DNA from: Phycisphaerae bacterium
Lineage (GTDB): Bacteria > Planctomycetota > Phycisphaerae > Tepidisphaerales > Tepidisphaeraceae
Length of the DNA stretch: 64,000 bases
Direction: 5' to 3'
Assembly (NCBI GenBank): GCA_026004655.1
Contig: BPJO01000017.1
Coordinates: forward strand, 1 to 64,000
In this document: piece after piece, positions 1-8,551 of the stretch
Numbering within the stretch: the first letter of the stretch is position 1
Layout: each line of letters begins with the position of its first letter
Position numbers and translations under genes: made by a program
The notes under the pieces: generated by a model
What the model saw: the letters and a program-made list of their open reading frames with translations, nothing else
The model's database searches: none
What the model was told of the DNA's origin: nothing

Positions 1-95
1 CGCGGGCTCAAGGATTCATTGATTCTTTCCCGTTTCAAAAGCGCCGGGGACATCCAGCGTCATCTGGAAAACCTGACATGGGATTGAAAACCTGT

Positions 96-1391
96 TCACC
101 AGGCCGATGCGCCTCGGGTGGATTGAACGCGACTGATAACCCGCTGGGTCCAACGTCGGTACGCATCGACGTCGCGATGATTTCGTAATTCGTTCAGTTG
201 TGCTTCGTCGCTCCAATCCACCGGTCGGTTTCCGTCGAACTTCATTTCGTTCCGGAGAATCAGCTGATTGCTATTGAACAAGGATTCCAGGTGACGAACC
301 TGTTTGTCAAACTGCTGGCGTCGTTCGGGAGTCGCGTCACGGGGGAGCTTCGATTTTTCTTGTTTGAGTTCTTCGATTTGGGTTTGAATCTGGTTCTGTT
401 GATGGACAAGATCATTGATCCGCTGCCACCACAACAGATCGACCGCTTCGTTTTGAAAGATGTCAAGTCGTTGACGTTTCGACTCGTCCGGGTTGTAAAG
501 CTGACGGTACTGAAGGTAGTGGTACAACGCTTGCGCCGGTGGTAAAGCGTCTCGTGCTTCAAGAAGCCTTTGCCAACTCGGGTCATCGGAAGTGGCAAGC
601 GAATTGACTGGTTCGGGGGTTGTTTCGGGAACGGGTGAATCGGATCCATCGGTATTTGGCTCGGTCCTGGGGTCCGGAACCGGACCGGGCGGGTTGGATT
701 GAGGAGAACGAACCGACAAAGGTTCGGGCGATGTGGGTTGTGGATCGCGGGAAACGCTCGTCGGCTCATGACCGGACATGAAAATGGTCTGACGCGGATT
801 CTCGGCGGATCGTACTAACGCGGGGGCTTGGGATGAGTTCTGGTTTTGCTTGGGTTGCTCGTCTCGAGCGGAGATTTTCCGGGTATAGGCCATGTACGCC
901 CAGAGCAGGCCCACACAACCGGCCCCGATCAGGATAGCACCAACGACCGGAATCAGAACGGACGGGGTAGAACTTCTTCGTTTACGTAGACGATTTGAAA
1001 ACCTGGTGGTCGTGGAAACGGTCTGCAAGGAACCGATGTCCGATTCGACCGGGATAACAGGTGCTACCGAGACCGGGTATGAATCGATCGAAACAATATC
1101 TATACGAGCGGTTTGAGGACTGATCCCGAAAGTGATGACGTCACCCGTTTTCAGAACAACTGGTCCATGAACAGGCCGACCGTTAATGCGAGTTCCTGTA
1201 CTCGAAACATCATTCTGAAGCACCCAGCGGTCCTGGTGCACGAACAAAACCGCGTGTCGCACGGATATATCGATCGAAGGCACTTGCAGGTCGGCTTCGG
1301 AAGATCGACCGATCACGATGGGGTCCTCCACGCTTCGGGGTGCGAGCTCGAATGTCTGTTCTCCCAATGCGTGGGTCAGATGAATGCGCAT
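96..1391 (-). CDS. FHA-domain membrane protein
   Basis: A 431-residue protein with an N-terminal forkhead-associated (FHA) domain (about residues 4-100; GRS near 30, SVRH, then a TGTRING turn). FHA domains bind phosphothreonine peptides. One membrane segment follows (about 145-168), then a proline/serine-rich linker and a C-terminal region with a charged coiled-coil-like stretch (QTQIEELKQEKSKLP). The topology suggests a cytoplasmic FHA module tethered to a C-terminal domain across the membrane. I chose ATG at 1391 because AGGAG lies seven bases upstream; a GTG six codons earlier is possible. Partner and role are unknown; a phosphatase with another FHA domain is encoded at 8.5-10.2 kb. Confidence 0.85.
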   Translation of the reverse strand: MRIHLTHALGEQTFELAPRSVEDPIVIGRSSEADLQVPSIDISVRHAVLFVHQDRWVLQNDVSSTGTRINGRPVHGPVVLKTGDVITFGISPQTARIDIVSIDSYPVSVAPVIPVESDIGSLQTVSTTTRFSNRLRKRRSSTPSVLIPVVGAILIGAGCVGLLWAYMAYTRKISARDEQPKQNQNSSQAPALVRSAENPRQTIFMSGHEPTSVSRDPQPTSPEPLSVRSPQSNPPGPVPDPRTEPNTDGSDSPVPETTPEPVNSLATSDDPSWQRLLEARDALPPAQALYHYLQYRQLYNPDESKRQRLDIFQNEAVDLLWWQRINDLVHQQNQIQTQIEELKQEKSKLPRDATPERRQQFDKQVRHLESLFNSNQLILRNEMKFDGNRPVDWSDEAQLNELRNHRDVDAYRRWTQRVISRVQSTRGASAW

Positions 1392-1507
1392 GACTCGACT
1401 CCTGACCACGTTGCAAAAAGACGAATGTTTATGGCTTCACCATACCACAGGCTGGAAATCCTTTCGAAGCCGGATTACAACATGTTCCAACAATAAGGAG
1501 GCCAAGG

Positions 1508-2224
1508 ATGGCCTGTACGGATTTACGTCGTTCGATCGTTCATTTTTGCGTCATTCTGATGATGGTGGGTTTTTCCGGTTTAGGATGTGAGTCCGGGGCA
1601 TCCTCCTCATCGACATTGCCGGGCCCGAACTTTGCAGGTCCGGTCATCACGTCATCGACCCCACCGATTCCCCCGCCCCCGCCCGTGGCGAGTCCAGAAA
1701 AAACGGTTTCCCGGTTTCAGTTGACCGACCGATCGGTGCCTGCGTCGTGGATTCCTTCGTCGGGGGTTCCGCGTCGGGACTGGAAATGGATCGTCATTCA
1801 TCATTCTGCCACGCCCGATGGGGGGGCAGCCCGGTTCGATAAAGCCCATAAATCCAAAGGTTGGGATGAACTGGGTTATCATTTTGTTATCGGGAACGGG
1901 ACCGATACGCCTGACGGGATGATCGAAGTCGGTTCAAGGTGGCCTGTTCAAAAGCACGGTGCCCACGCCAAGACCCCGGACAACCGCTACAACGAATACG
2001 GAATCGGGATTTGCCTGGTCGGGAACTTCGATCTGACCCGTCCGACGGAAAAACAGATGGCGTCTCTGATCCGTCTGGTGACCTATCTGGCCGACGAGTA
2101 TCGCATCCCGACGACAAACATTCTGGGGCATTCCATGACCGGCAAATCGACCGATTGCCCCGGAAAGTTCATGGACATCCAGGCGTTACGGGCTGCGGTG
2201 GCGCGACAACGCAAAGGCCGTTGA
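1508..2224 (+). CDS. N-acetylmuramoyl-L-alanine amidase (Amidase_2/PGRP fold), probable lipoprotein
   Basis: A 238-residue secreted protein. The N-terminus is hydrophobic and ends in a lipobox-like GLGC (Cys27), then a Ser/Pro-rich linker to about residue 85. The catalytic domain (about 90-230) has the amidase_2/PGRP features: IVIHHSA (His98 a likely zinc ligand), an E/GYHF strand, ILGHSM (His208) and the zinc-ligand pattern DCPG (Cys217). The family cleaves the amide bond between MurNAc and the stem peptide, so a role in peptidoglycan remodelling or recycling at the envelope is expected. The start is fixed by a strong AAGGAGG six bases upstream of the ATG. It is divergent from the FHA gene and convergent with the pseudopilin gene. 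Confidence 0.88.
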   Translation: MACTDLRRSIVHFCVILMMVGFSGLGCESGASSSSTLPGPNFAGPVITSSTPPIPPPPPVASPEKTVSRFQLTDRSVPASWIPSSGVPRRDWKWIVIHHSATPDGGAARFDKAHKSKGWDELGYHFVIGNGTDTPDGMIEVGSRWPVQKHGAHAKTPDNRYNEYGIGICLVGNFDLTRPTEKQMASLIRLVTYLADEYRIPTTNILGHSMTGKSTDCPGKFMDIQALRAAVARQRKGR

Positions 2225-2255
2225 CGATTCGACAGTACCAGACGTCTAAAAAATA

Positions 2256-2967
2256 TCAGGGGGAAGAGGAAATCGGTGTCGGATTCTTTTCCAACGACAC
2301 GCTCATGTCGATTTTGAGCTGATTGAACTGATTGTTGTGCGGCGAGGTATAAACGGTGATAAACCCCACCGTGTTTTTGCGGACGAAATCCCGGACCAAA
2401 TAAAACGGTCCTGCCCCTCGTCGGAGCTGACCGACCAGGTCCCCGTCCGGGGTGGGCACGAGCATCGCGTGATCGACTTTGTAATGTCGACCGTTCAGAT
2501 ACTTGAGACTGTATTTGTAATCCACCGTTCTCCCCGGGAGGAGCATTTGTTGGATCGTGCGTGGTACCCCCGTCGGCGTTGTTGGCCGACGAGACCCGGT
2601 AAGTCTGAACCGGTTCGTCCCAATTCGGGAGCTTCAGGACATAGGACGGACAGGTCATCAAGGATTCGTTTACCCCGTACGGTTCCATGACTCGCAGGAA
2701 GCTCTGGGGATAATTCCTCGGATCGACGGTCAGATCAACGGGTTGACCCGGTTTCCACATCGGTTCAAGCACGTATGGCAGACGGTTTTTATGATCCTGG
2801 ACGTACAACAACAGACTTTGACCGATCTGTCGAAGATTGGAAGCACATATGCTTTTTCGGGCCTGTTGGCGGACTTTCTGTGTCGTCGGGATCAGAACCG
2901 CCATTAAGGTGGCGATGATCCCGATTGTGATGATCAATTCCAGAAGGGTAAATCCCGATCGCTTCAT
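2256..2967 (-). pseudogene. Type II secretion/type IV pseudopilin-like protein, frameshifted
   Basis: The first two thirds read as a classic prepilin: KRSG followed by FTLLELIITIGIIATLMAV (cleavage after G, Glu at +5), then CASNLRQIGQSLLLYV as in planctomycete pseudopilins. After SANNADGG the frame changes: the homologous continuation (VPRTIQQMLLPGRTVDYKY...) is in the +1 frame and runs to a stop at 2256, giving about 237 residues if repaired. The break is at a run of five C on the plus strand (2567-2571), so one extra base in a homopolymer would explain it. Without repair the frame runs on to 2083 through unrelated sequence. Its ATG overlaps the stop of the upstream PEP-CTERM gene (ATGA), implying coupled translation. 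It may be a sequencing error rather than a dead gene. Confidence 0.8.
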
Positions 2968-3716
2968 GAAATCATCCGTTTGCGACGGATTATCCGGACG
3001 ACCAGTCCTGCCAATCCTGCTGCCAGACTTGTCGGTTCAGGGATGACCTGAAGGTAAGGTCTTTGGGACGGATCGGACCATCCTGCCCCTCGGAAAAAGA
3101 CCCCGACCTCACCCGGAACGCCCGGACCCCGTCCGTTGGGATCGACGACGACCGTGTCCTGTTGAACGATAAAACCGTTATTGGCTGTGCCCGACAACCA
3201 GGCTTGCACCTGGGTAGTCACATCAAACTCGATAAACTGATTGGTCCCGGTTACTTGGACCGAGCCGACCTTATCACCGGTGGGCAAAGGTTGGGTCTGC
3301 CAGGTGACGGATTCGGTCCACGGGGTGCTCCCAGCGTAGACGGACAGGGACGCGGGATAGGAAGGACTCGGCGCAGCACTTCCAAAGGCCGAGGGACGCA
3401 CGTAAAGCCCCAGAACCGCTTTTTCACCCGGACCCAGACTCACACCCGTCAGATCGAACCGTAAAAGCGTGTGCATCGTATGTCCGGTAGCCGATCGAGT
3501 GGTGGCCAGGATCACGGATGACAAGACCTCACCGTTGCCGGGAGAGATCGATTCGTAGATGTCAGCCGCACTGGAGGACTGGAAATATTCATAAACGAAC
3601 GTGTCCTGACTGACAGATTCGTCCGGTTGGATCTTGACCGGAGCTGCCAACCCTGATCCTGCAACCGCTGACCCGATCGCACAACAGACACCCGCAGTCC
3701 GTATCGTACGCGACAT
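2964..3716 (-). CDS. DNRLRE-like secreted protein with PEP-CTERM anchor
   Basis: 250 residues. It has an N-terminal signal peptide (cleavage around GLAAP), a beta-rich middle resembling DNRLRE/DUF7594-type domains (FVYEY, HTLLRFDL, SVTWQTQPLP, FDVTTQVQAWL), and a C-terminal PEP-CTERM tripartite tail: IPEPTS, a short hydrophobic helix, then RRKR. PEP-CTERM tails are processed by exosortase and usually mark surface or exopolysaccharide-associated proteins. The start is supported by AAAAGGAG eight bases before ATG. The 3' end overlaps the pseudopilin start by four bases, so the two are probably co-expressed at the cell surface. Substrate or function is not visible. Confidence 0.85.
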   Translation of the reverse strand: MSRTIRTAGVCCAIGSAVAGSGLAAPVKIQPDESVSQDTFVYEYFQSSSAADIYESISPGNGEVLSSVILATTRSATGHTMHTLLRFDLTGVSLGPGEKAVLGLYVRPSAFGSAAPSPSYPASLSVYAGSTPWTESVTWQTQPLPTGDKVGSVQVTGTNQFIEFDVTTQVQAWLSGTANNGFIVQQDTVVVDPNGRGPGVPGEVGVFFRGAGWSDPSQRPYLQVIPEPTSLAAGLAGLVVRIIRRKRMIS

Positions 3717-3765
3717 GGCAGAAACTCCTTTTAAACGGGACTTATTTGTCCTTTAATTGTCGTTC

Positions 3766-3793
3766 ATCTTAGGGTCTCGGATTTGCTGTACAA
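3766..3793 (-). promoter_or_regulatory. Candidate sigma70-type promoter for the PEP-CTERM/pseudopilin pair
   Basis: Read on the minus strand: TTGTAC, 16-base spacer, TAAGAT, about 50 bases upstream of the PEP-CTERM start codon. The match to consensus is only partial. Confidence 0.35.
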
Positions 3794-3836
3794 GGTGGAA
3801 ACGGTGAAAAACCGGGTGTCAGATTGTCGCAGCGGT

Positions 3837-5468
3837 TTATTCCGGTTCCCGGACCATTTCCATGCAACCGCAGGGACATTCTGACACACAGATCCCGCAC
3901 CCTTTGCAGTAGTCGAGTTTGATCCGGAACCGACCGGTTCCGAGTTTTTCGACCGCGTTATCGGGGCAAACCCCGTAACAGTTGTCACAGGCCAAGCAGT
4001 TTCCACAGGAAAGACATCGGCGTGCCTCGTAGAGCGCGTTGGATTCATCGAGTCCTCCGACCGTTTCGTCAAAGGATTCGAGTCTGCGCAGATGATTCAA
4101 CACCGGTTGGATCGTTTTAGGCGCGTCGGTGTAATACCAAATGTTCAGACGATCAAAAGTCGCGATCGGTTTTTTGGGCGAAGGTTGGTACGTTTGTCCT
4201 TTGAGAAAAGCATCGATGCAACGGGCGGCTTTTTTACCGTGTCCGACGGCAACGGCTGCGGTTCGTCGACTTGGGATCATGTCCCCGCCCGCAAAAAGTC
4301 CTCGTTTGCCCGTCATCAACTGATCGTCTACCTCCACCACCCCGTCCGGGGCGATTCTGACTTCCGGGATGTGTTTCAGAAAATCGCTGTCGCTGTCTTG
4401 CCCCAACGCCAGGATGAGGGTGTCGGCTTGGATCGTCTCGAACCGTCCGGTGGGTTGAGGGAATCCTTTCTCGTCCAGTTCCATGATCTCGATACGAATC
4501 TGATCGTCTCCGATCTCTTTGACCGTGCTCAACCACTGCACGCGGACCCCTTCCTCCATGGCATCGACCAGCTCACTTTTGTGGGCGGGCATGCGTGACT
4601 CGTCCCGTCGATAAATGATCACGGTTTCTTCGGCACCGAGTCGAACGGCGGTCCGGGCGGCATCCATCGCTGTGTTTCCCCCACCATACACGGCTACCCG
4701 ACGACCGATTCGGGTCCTGGCCGACTCCGGGGAATCGCTGGCGTCTTTGAGAAACGTCAACGCGTCGATCAACCGTCCGGCTTCCCGTGACGGGATGTCC
4801 ACGTGCTTGCTTTTGTGTGCCCCGATCGCCAGAAAAACCGCGTTGAACAGACCGTCGTCGAGTGGTCGGGCGACGTCCCGCACTTTTTCTCCTAGACGAA
4901 ACCCGATGCCCATTCGTTCCAAACGTTGGATTTCCTGGTCCAGAACATCTCGTGGTAGTCGATAGGCAGGAATCCCGTAGCGCAGCATCCCCCCGGGTTT
5001 GGGCATGGCTTCGAAGATCGTAACCGAGTGACCCATTCTGCGAAGGTGATAGGCACAGCTCAAACCCGCCGGACCGGACCCCACGATCATCACTTTTTTC
5101 CCGGTTTCCGGTTGACATGTAACGGTCCACCCCTGACGGTTTGCCAGATCTCCAAGGAACCGTTCGACCGCATGGATACTCACGGACTCATCAAGTTTTC
5201 CGCGGTTGCACGCATCTTCGCACGGGTGGTAGCAGATCCGTCCGTGGATCGCGGGAAGGGGGTTGTTCTGCATCATCACTTCCCAGGCTTTTTTGTAATC
5301 GCCTTCTTCCGCCCAGTACAACCATTGTTGAATGTCGTGTCCTGCAGGACAGGCATGGTTGCAAGGAGGAAGAAACGACCTGTAAACGGGTCTGCGGGTT
5401 CGCCATGTTCCGGTCAGATTGTCCCGGGCTGTGTTGGGATCCAGAGTGATGGCAAAGGGATGTTCCAT
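3837..5468 (-). CDS. GltD-like NAD(P)H oxidoreductase with C-terminal ferredoxin domains (POR partner)
   Basis: 543 residues. Domains in order: an N-terminal Fer4_20-type cysteine cluster (C36, C40, C79, C83, C87), a FAD-binding fold with VGSGPAG near 129, an NAD(P)-binding fold with YGGGNTAMD near 265, and a C-terminal two-cluster ferredoxin (CLSCGNCLACDNC and CKGCGICVSECP). This is the glutamate-synthase small-subunit architecture extended with a bacterial ferredoxin. It is last in the POR operon, 42 bases after porB, in the place normally filled by the small delta ferredoxin subunit. I infer that it passes electrons between the POR catalytic subunits and NAD(P)H and/or ferredoxin. Nucleotide preference is not determined. 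Confidence 0.85.
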   Translation of the reverse strand: MEHPFAITLDPNTARDNLTGTWRTRRPVYRSFLPPCNHACPAGHDIQQWLYWAEEGDYKKAWEVMMQNNPLPAIHGRICYHPCEDACNRGKLDESVSIHAVERFLGDLANRQGWTVTCQPETGKKVMIVGSGPAGLSCAYHLRRMGHSVTIFEAMPKPGGMLRYGIPAYRLPRDVLDQEIQRLERMGIGFRLGEKVRDVARPLDDGLFNAVFLAIGAHKSKHVDIPSREAGRLIDALTFLKDASDSPESARTRIGRRVAVYGGGNTAMDAARTAVRLGAEETVIIYRRDESRMPAHKSELVDAMEEGVRVQWLSTVKEIGDDQIRIEIMELDEKGFPQPTGRFETIQADTLILALGQDSDSDFLKHIPEVRIAPDGVVEVDDQLMTGKRGLFAGGDMIPSRRTAAVAVGHGKKAARCIDAFLKGQTYQPSPKKPIATFDRLNIWYYTDAPKTIQPVLNHLRRLESFDETVGGLDESNALYEARRCLSCGNCLACDNCYGVCPDNAVEKLGTGRFRIKLDYCKGCGICVSECPCGCMEMVREPE

Positions 5469-5510
5469 AAAGAGTCGCCTCCATAGGGTTTTTTTGGTAG
5501 ATCCCGTGTT

Positions 5511-6524
5511 TCAAAGTCGAAGCACCCCTTCGAGGTCGCGGGTCTGGTCTAGCTTGAACTCCTCGATATTTCGGTCTGCAATTTCCTGAATACGGGCTAC
5601 CAGCTCGGGGTTGCCTTGAGGACCGAACAGGTGGGCAAAACGTTTCTGTCGTTTAAGGTATTCTTCGACGGGCACACGTTGACGGATCGTGCGACGTGCG
5701 GTGATTTTTCCGTGTTCGGCTTCGAACAAGGGGAACAAACCGCTTTCGACTGCCAGACGCGCCAGTCGGATGGTATCGGCGGGGTCGCTGCCCCAGCCTA
5801 GAGGACACGGGACATGGATGTGCATGTAACGCGCGCCACGGAATGTCATGGATTTGATGATTTTTCGTTCCAGATCGTGCAGGTCCGCTACAGAAGCCGT
5901 TGCCACGTAGGGGATCCCGTGCGCCATGGCGATTTTGGGGAGACATTTTCCGACCCCGAAACGGTTTCCGGGTTCTGAACCGACGGCTTGGGTGGTTGCT
6001 GTGGTCGCCAAAGCCGGAGTGGATCCGGACCGTTGGACACCGGTATTCATGTAGGCTTCATTGTCGTAGCAGAGATAAAGGACGTCGTCGTTGCGCTCAA
6101 ACATTCCCGACAGACACCCGAACCCGATGTCCACAGTGGCCCCGTCACCTCCCTGAGCGATGATACGGACCGGTGCGCCTTTGACCTTGACGGCAGCTGC
6201 CATTCCTGACGCCACTGCGGGGGCGTTTCCGAAAAGCGAATGTAACCACGGGACCTGCCAGGAGCTTTGAGGATACGGGGTTGAAAACACCTCGAGACAT
6301 CCGGTGGCATTGACCACTGCTAGCTGACCACCTGTTGCTTCCCGAGCAGCATCTATCGCGTATCTTGCGCCCAAAGCCTCCCCGCACCCCTGACAAGCTC
6401 GGTGCCCACTGTTCAACGAGTTTCCCCTGGCGATTTGTGATTGGACGGTCCGGTCCTGTTGTGATAGGAGACGGTTCCCGACCGTGAACGTTCCTGTCTG
6501 ATAGAACTTGACAGATTCATTCAT
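5511..6524 (-). CDS. porB: Pyruvate:ferredoxin oxidoreductase, beta subunit
   Basis: 337 residues, the thiamine-diphosphate-binding subunit. The Fe-S ligand motif CQGCGE is near residue 43, followed by ATGCLEVFSTPYP, and the TPP motif is GDGATVDIG with YDNEAYMNTG downstream. CPLGW supplies a further conserved cysteine. It acts with PorA and PorG to interconvert pyruvate plus CoA and acetyl-CoA plus CO2 with low-potential electrons, in the cytoplasm. The ATATPYPxSSW-like loop and the type of gamma subunit favour pyruvate over 2-oxoglutarate. It sits 41 bases after porA and 42 bases before the GltD-like gene. Confidence 0.9.
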   Translation of the reverse strand: MNESVKFYQTGTFTVGNRLLSQQDRTVQSQIARGNSLNSGHRACQGCGEALGARYAIDAAREATGGQLAVVNATGCLEVFSTPYPQSSWQVPWLHSLFGNAPAVASGMAAAVKVKGAPVRIIAQGGDGATVDIGFGCLSGMFERNDDVLYLCYDNEAYMNTGVQRSGSTPALATTATTQAVGSEPGNRFGVGKCLPKIAMAHGIPYVATASVADLHDLERKIIKSMTFRGARYMHIHVPCPLGWGSDPADTIRLARLAVESGLFPLFEAEHGKITARRTIRQRVPVEEYLKRQKRFAHLFGPQGNPELVARIQEIADRNIEEFKLDQTRDLEGVLRL

Positions 6525-6565
6525 GGTTCACCAGCCTTTCAAATCTGATGCGTGCCCTTGCCTTA

Positions 6566-7825
6566 TCAACTCGCCGGTTCGGGCATCACGTCCTGTGTGA
6601 CGGCATACATCAGGTGCTCGGGTGTCGGTCCTGATCTTCGACGGGACTTTTCGCGTTCGAGTTCACGTTGGATCGCGGACCAGTTCAGGTCCATGAAGGT
6701 CAGGTCCTCCAAACGATCCTGATGTCCTTGTAATAAAACGTCCCGAAGACTTTGTTTCATGATCGCCCGTCCACCGAGCCCTGCGATGACCGTGAACACG
6801 GGTTTTACGATCCCCCGAAGCGCCATCCGAATGTTGCTGGCCAGGATCCCCCCGAGTCCGGGTGCCAGATTTTTTTCGATCACGATGACCCGTTGACAAA
6901 CCTGCAATGCGTCTCGTAGGGGTTTTAACGGGAACGGTCTGAAGCTACACAGGCTTAGGCTTCCGATCCGGACCCCCTGCGAACGAAGCTCATCGACGAC
7001 CACCTGGATGGTTCCGTTCACACTCCCCATAGCCACCACGACCGTGTCGGCATCGTCGGTCCGGTAGGTTTGAAAAAGCCCCCCACTTTGTCGTCCAAAG
7101 TGTCTGGCGAACGCCTCGGCGATATTCGGAATCCTTTCCAGTGCTTCTAAGTGTCGGTTATGCAACAAATAACGCACTTCCATGTAGGCTTCGGGACCGA
7201 CCATCGCCCCGATACTCACGGGATCAGACGGGTCTAGAACCTGTCTCGGTTCGTACGGTGGGAGAAACGCGTCCACCTGTTGCTGGGTCGGAATGTCTAC
7301 CCGTTCGTAAGCATGGGTTAGAATGAACCCGTCCACGCACACCATGACGGGCATCGATATTTCCTCCGCGAGTCGGAACGCCTGGATATGAAGATCGACT
7401 GCTTGCTGGTTTGATTCGGCGTGTAACTGGATCCACCCACAGTCACGAACCGCCATAGTGTCCGAATGATCGTTCCAGATATTGATCGGTGCCCCGATCG
7501 CGCGGTTCCCGTCGGTCATCACGATCGGAAGCCCCAACCCCGAAGCATTCCACAACGCCTCGGCCATGAAAAGCAGACCCTGAGAACTAGTAGCGGTATA
7601 AGTTCTTGCACCCATGGCACTTGCGCCAATCAACGCGCTTAACGCCGCGAACTCACTTTCGACGGTAAGATACTCGCAAGGGGAAAGTCGGCCGGATTTG
7701 ACCCAGGCACTTAGCGATTCGACGATGTGCGTCTGTGGTGTGATCGGATAACAACTGATCACTTCCGGACGACACAACGCCACTGCCTCGGCGATGGCTT
7801 GAGAACCTTCCAACTGCTTAAACAT
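6566..7825 (-). CDS. porA: Pyruvate:ferredoxin oxidoreductase, alpha subunit
   Basis: 419 residues, matching the usual PorA length of the heteromeric enzymes. The N-terminal pyrimidine-binding domain has EGSQAIAEA, CYPITPQTHI and VESEFAALSALIGASAMG. NRAIGAPINIWNDHSD is characteristic of pyruvate- rather than 2-oxoglutarate-type alpha subunits. The C-terminal half holds the transketolase-like domain (VVVAMGSVNGT, VIEKNLAPG). Its start overlaps the end of the gamma-subunit gene by eight bases, consistent with translational coupling. The presence of POR implies a ferredoxin-linked, oxygen-sensitive pyruvate metabolism and so anaerobic or microaerobic growth. Confidence 0.92.
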   Translation of the reverse strand: MFKQLEGSQAIAEAVALCRPEVISCYPITPQTHIVESLSAWVKSGRLSPCEYLTVESEFAALSALIGASAMGARTYTATSSQGLLFMAEALWNASGLGLPIVMTDGNRAIGAPINIWNDHSDTMAVRDCGWIQLHAESNQQAVDLHIQAFRLAEEISMPVMVCVDGFILTHAYERVDIPTQQQVDAFLPPYEPRQVLDPSDPVSIGAMVGPEAYMEVRYLLHNRHLEALERIPNIAEAFARHFGRQSGGLFQTYRTDDADTVVVAMGSVNGTIQVVVDELRSQGVRIGSLSLCSFRPFPLKPLRDALQVCQRVIVIEKNLAPGLGGILASNIRMALRGIVKPVFTVIAGLGGRAIMKQSLRDVLLQGHQDRLEDLTFMDLNWSAIQRELEREKSRRRSGPTPEHLMYAVTQDVMPEPAS

Positions 7826-8435
7826 GGATCACCCCCGTTTCGATCGGATACACCGATGAGAGACCCGTTCGATCGACCCATGTCCATGCTTGCTCGGCGA
7901 CTCTCAGGTTGGCGTCGGCGACTTTTTCCGAAAACTTGTTCCGAACGGCTTGAGCTAGTGCGTCAAACCCGATCAATCCGCTGAGAGCACAAAACGCCGA
8001 CAACATCGCGACATTCGGGACATTTCGCCCCAATCCCTTCAAGGCCATCTCCGTCGCGGGTAAACACAGGATCCTTTGAGAACCCACTCGTTCCTTCAGG
8101 GACGGTGCCTGTAACTCGGTTAGAGTCAAACGGGTATTGACTACCACGACACGGACCCGTTCCAGCCCGGCCAGTAGATCCGGGTTCCGGACCAACGAGG
8201 CGTCCTGAACGATCAGTGCGTCCGGGTAGACGACCGGTTCTCGTAACCGGATCGGTTCGGAGTGAATACGACAAAATGCCGCGACCGGCGCCCCCATCCT
8301 TTCAGACCCGAAGGACGGAAATGCTTGTGAGTAATGACCTTCCAGAAATGCCGCTACGGACAACAGTTCCGCACCCGTGACCACCCCCTGACCCCCTCGA
8401 CCGTGGAACCGTACTTGATACATGGATGAGGTCAT
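7818..8435 (-). CDS. porG: Pyruvate:ferredoxin oxidoreductase, gamma subunit
   Basis: 205 residues, first gene of the four-gene operon. It begins with the family hallmark RFHGRGGQGVVTGAELL and AFPSFGSERMGAPV, typical of the gamma subunit of pyruvate/ketoisovalerate oxidoreductases. The remainder is the Rossmann-like POR gamma fold that completes the catalytic dimer. Two start codons are possible: ATG at 8435 (MTSSMYQ) or 8423 (MYQ); neither has a clear Shine-Dalgarno. The 116-base AT-rich stretch upstream (8436-8551) separates it from the phosphatase gene on the same strand and probably contains the operon promoter. Confidence 0.9.
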   Translation of the reverse strand: MTSSMYQVRFHGRGGQGVVTGAELLSVAAFLEGHYSQAFPSFGSERMGAPVAAFCRIHSEPIRLREPVVYPDALIVQDASLVRNPDLLAGLERVRVVVVNTRLTLTELQAPSLKERVGSQRILCLPATEMALKGLGRNVPNVAMLSAFCALSGLIGFDALAQAVRNKFSEKVADANLRVAEQAWTWVDRTGLSSVYPIETGVIHV

Positions 8436-8551
8436 ATGATCAGATTACAAGATCAAATTATCCTTTGAAAGTCTACAATATCAAAGATTTATTATAAGAC
8501 AAGATTATTAAAAGATATTTTTATCTTGTTTTGTGGTTTTTGTCCCCGGAC
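8436..8551 (-). promoter_or_regulatory. AT-rich region upstream of the POR operon
   Basis: Distinctly AT-rich compared with its surroundings. It contains a small inverted repeat AAGATA-TTTT-TATCTT (about 8513-8528), which may be a weak terminator for the phosphatase gene or an operator. No convincing -35/-10 pair could be fixed by eye. Confidence 0.4.
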
